This document shows, in pieces, positions 62,981 to 64,000 of a DNA stretch of 64,000 nucleotides. Each line of letters begins with the position of its first letter. Position 1 is the first letter of the stretch. Below the pieces are notes generated by a model, which was not told the origin of the DNA, did no database searches, and saw only the letters and a program-made list of their open reading frames with translations. Source of the stretch: Nitrososphaeraceae archaeon (GTDB lineage: Archaea > Thermoproteota > Nitrososphaeria > Nitrososphaerales > Nitrososphaeraceae). The stretch spans positions 14,428 through 78,427 of the forward strand of contig JAICHH010000001.1 in the NCBI GenBank assembly GCA_025922715.1. The letters run 5' to 3'. Both the position numbers and the translations under genes were made by a program.

Positions 62981-64000
62981 ATGGTATTATATTTTGATGT
63001 GATATTGTTAAATTACAACCTTGTATCAGCCATCATTATAAGTACATTTCTCATGATTGTATATTTACAGTATGTTAGCGCAGAATGGAAAATACCCTCA
63101 ATTACTGATGTAAATCTAAATTTTACTACTTATGAAAACAAATTTCTAAAAATAGATTATCCTGAGAACTGGATATTTGCAGAAACTACTGATTCTGTAA
63201 CATTTGCTCCTGATCGTGATTCAATTGATAAAATAAAAATTAATGTATCTCCTATTCCATCTGATTCTCTATCAATAAAATCTATAATAGATTCTACACT
63301 AGATGAATTTGTTAGGACCCTTGATGATTTTGAATTAATTGAATCAAGCCCCCTTTCGAATATCAAAGATAATAATAACAAACTTGTATATTCATATCTA
63401 GATAAAAATAAAAACAAGATTCAAAACATAGATGTTGGGATAATCCGAGGAACAAATCTGTATCTAATTTCATCAACCTCAAATTATACAGATTATTATC
63501 GTAATTTGCCAATTTATGAAAGAATGCTTACCTCTTTCAATTATTATAATGAGCAAGAGTTATTAAATCAATTTTCTTCTTCTTTATTAAAACCTGTTGC
63601 TGACTTTGTCCCAATATTAGGAAACTCTTCTAATATTACAATGGTTGAATTTGGAGATTACCAATGCACATTTTGTGTAAAATTCCATAATGAAACACGC
63701 GAACAAATTATTAAAAACTTTGTTGAATCAGGTAAAATTAATTTTATATTTAAAGACTATATTGTAAATGATATTCCAACAGATAAAGGATCTAGTATCG
63801 GAGCGGAAGCATCATATTGTGCAGGCGAGCAAGGCAAGTATTGGGATTATCATATTGAATTGTACAATAATTGGAAAGGAGAAGGAACGGGATGGATAAC
63901 AAATGATAGTCTAAAACAATTTGCTAAAAATATCCAGATACCCAATATAGAACAATTTTCAAACTGCATAGAATCCAATAAATATTCTAGCATTGTTCAA
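62981..64000 (+). CDS. Exported PsbP-like/DsbA-like fusion (truncated at window end)
   Basis: A frame open from ATG 62981 to the window end, 340 residues, with no stop, so the C-terminus is missing. An N-terminal hydrophobic segment (about 14-35) ends in VSA and can be a signal peptide. A PsbP-like domain (about 45-190) contains YENKFLKIDYPENWIFAE. A thioredoxin-fold DsbA-like domain (about 205 onward) has VEFGDYQCTFC with the active-site Cys229 and Cys232. It probably makes or shuffles disulfides outside the membrane. The fusion of the two domains is notable. Confidence 0.85.
   Translation, partial: MVLYFDVILLNYNLVSAIIISTFLMIVYLQYVSAEWKIPSITDVNLNFTTYENKFLKIDYPENWIFAETTDSVTFAPDRDSIDKIKINVSPIPSDSLSIKSIIDSTLDEFVRTLDDFELIESSPLSNIKDNNNKLVYSYLDKNKNKIQNIDVGIIRGTNLYLISSTSNYTDYYRNLPIYERMLTSFNYYNEQELLNQFSSSLLKPVADFVPILGNSSNITMVEFGDYQCTFCVKFHNETREQIIKNFVESGKINFIFKDYIVNDIPTDKGSSIGAEASYCAGEQGKYWDYHIELYNNWKGEGTGWITNDSLKQFAKNIQIPNIEQFSNCIESNKYSSIVQ

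Noticed and set aside
63157..63417. 86-codon minus-strand frame near the end
   Set aside because: It is a shadow of the PsbP-DsbA-like frame that runs uninterrupted on the plus strand from 62981 to 64000.
1..64000. CRISPR arrays, insertion sequences, prophage or defence genes
   Set aside because: No spaced direct repeats, transposase, integrase, Cas or restriction genes were recognised; the Hjc nuclease is a housekeeping resolvase.

Overview
This 64 kb window is AT-rich (I estimate about 30% GC, not computed) and comes from an archaeon, most likely a member of the Thaumarchaeota/Nitrososphaerota. The archaeal core is unmistakable: TBP, archaeal-type DnaG, a GINS subunit, Hjc, EF-1A with S10, ribosomal proteins L39e, L31e, L32e, L19e, S13 and S4, Lsm, DtdA, ABCE1, Dph2, Ncs6/TtuA, a 7S SRP RNA and a stand-alone 5S rRNA. 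The thaumarchaeal placement rests on an ADP-forming acyl-CoA synthetase of the type used in the hydroxypropionate/hydroxybutyrate cycle, archaeal CobT of cobalamin synthesis, secreted PsbP-like proteins and many tiny zinc-finger proteins. No ammonia-oxidation gene lies here, so lifestyle cannot be read from this window. Many genes start with TTG, and genes are mostly single or in short operons with AT-rich gaps.

Layout. 0-12 kb: ICL/PEP-mutase family lyase, tRNA methylthiotransferase, L39e-L31e, GINS, glutamine synthetase, pterin dehydratase, EF-1A-S10, superoxide dismutase, L32e-L19e and DtdA. 12-24 kb: oligoendopeptidase F, fumarase/aspartase, TBP, a decayed pyrE pseudogene, a LarA-like protein, an N-acetyltransferase, Trm5-like methyltransferase with ABCE1, 5S rRNA and leucyl aminopeptidase. 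24-34 kb: a sugar-phosphate operon in which the transketolase N-terminal half is fused to ribulose-phosphate 3-epimerase, followed by the transketolase C-terminal half and transaldolase. Facing it is a four-gene operon with two successive MoxR-like AAA+ ATPase plus VWA pairs. 34-45 kb: S13-S4, a HTH/S-layer-like regulator, GlmS, an operon hjc-nnrE-MBL hydrolase-cobT, translin, acyl-CoA synthetase, an A-type Fe-S carrier and glutamate dehydrogenase. 45-57 kb: TatA, DnaG, riboflavin kinase and FAD synthase in convergent pairing, an Lrp regulator, Ncs6, SRP RNA, Dph2, dihydropteroate synthase, IMP dehydrogenase, Lsm, a GC-rich hairpin and phosphomevalonate dehydratase subunits of the archaeal mevalonate pathway. 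57-64 kb: MptE, an unknown coiled-coil protein overlapping GMP synthetase, long gene-poor gaps, a 42-residue C2H2 protein, an unknown secreted protein, and a PsbP-DsbA-like fusion cut by the window end.

Functionally this is a housekeeping region with linked themes: translation and ribosome recycling, purine synthesis (guaB, guaA), nitrogen assimilation (glnA, gdhA, glmS), cofactor synthesis (FMN/FAD, cobalamin, pterins), isoprenoid precursors and the non-oxidative pentose phosphate pathway. I found no mobile element, CRISPR array, phage gene or tRNA. The most unusual items are the transketolase-epimerase fusion, the double AAA+/VWA operon, the pyrE pseudogene and the GC-rich hairpin next to lsm. 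Several real genes are too short or too close to the edge for a simple ORF scan: rpl39e, two small zinc proteins and the truncated last gene.
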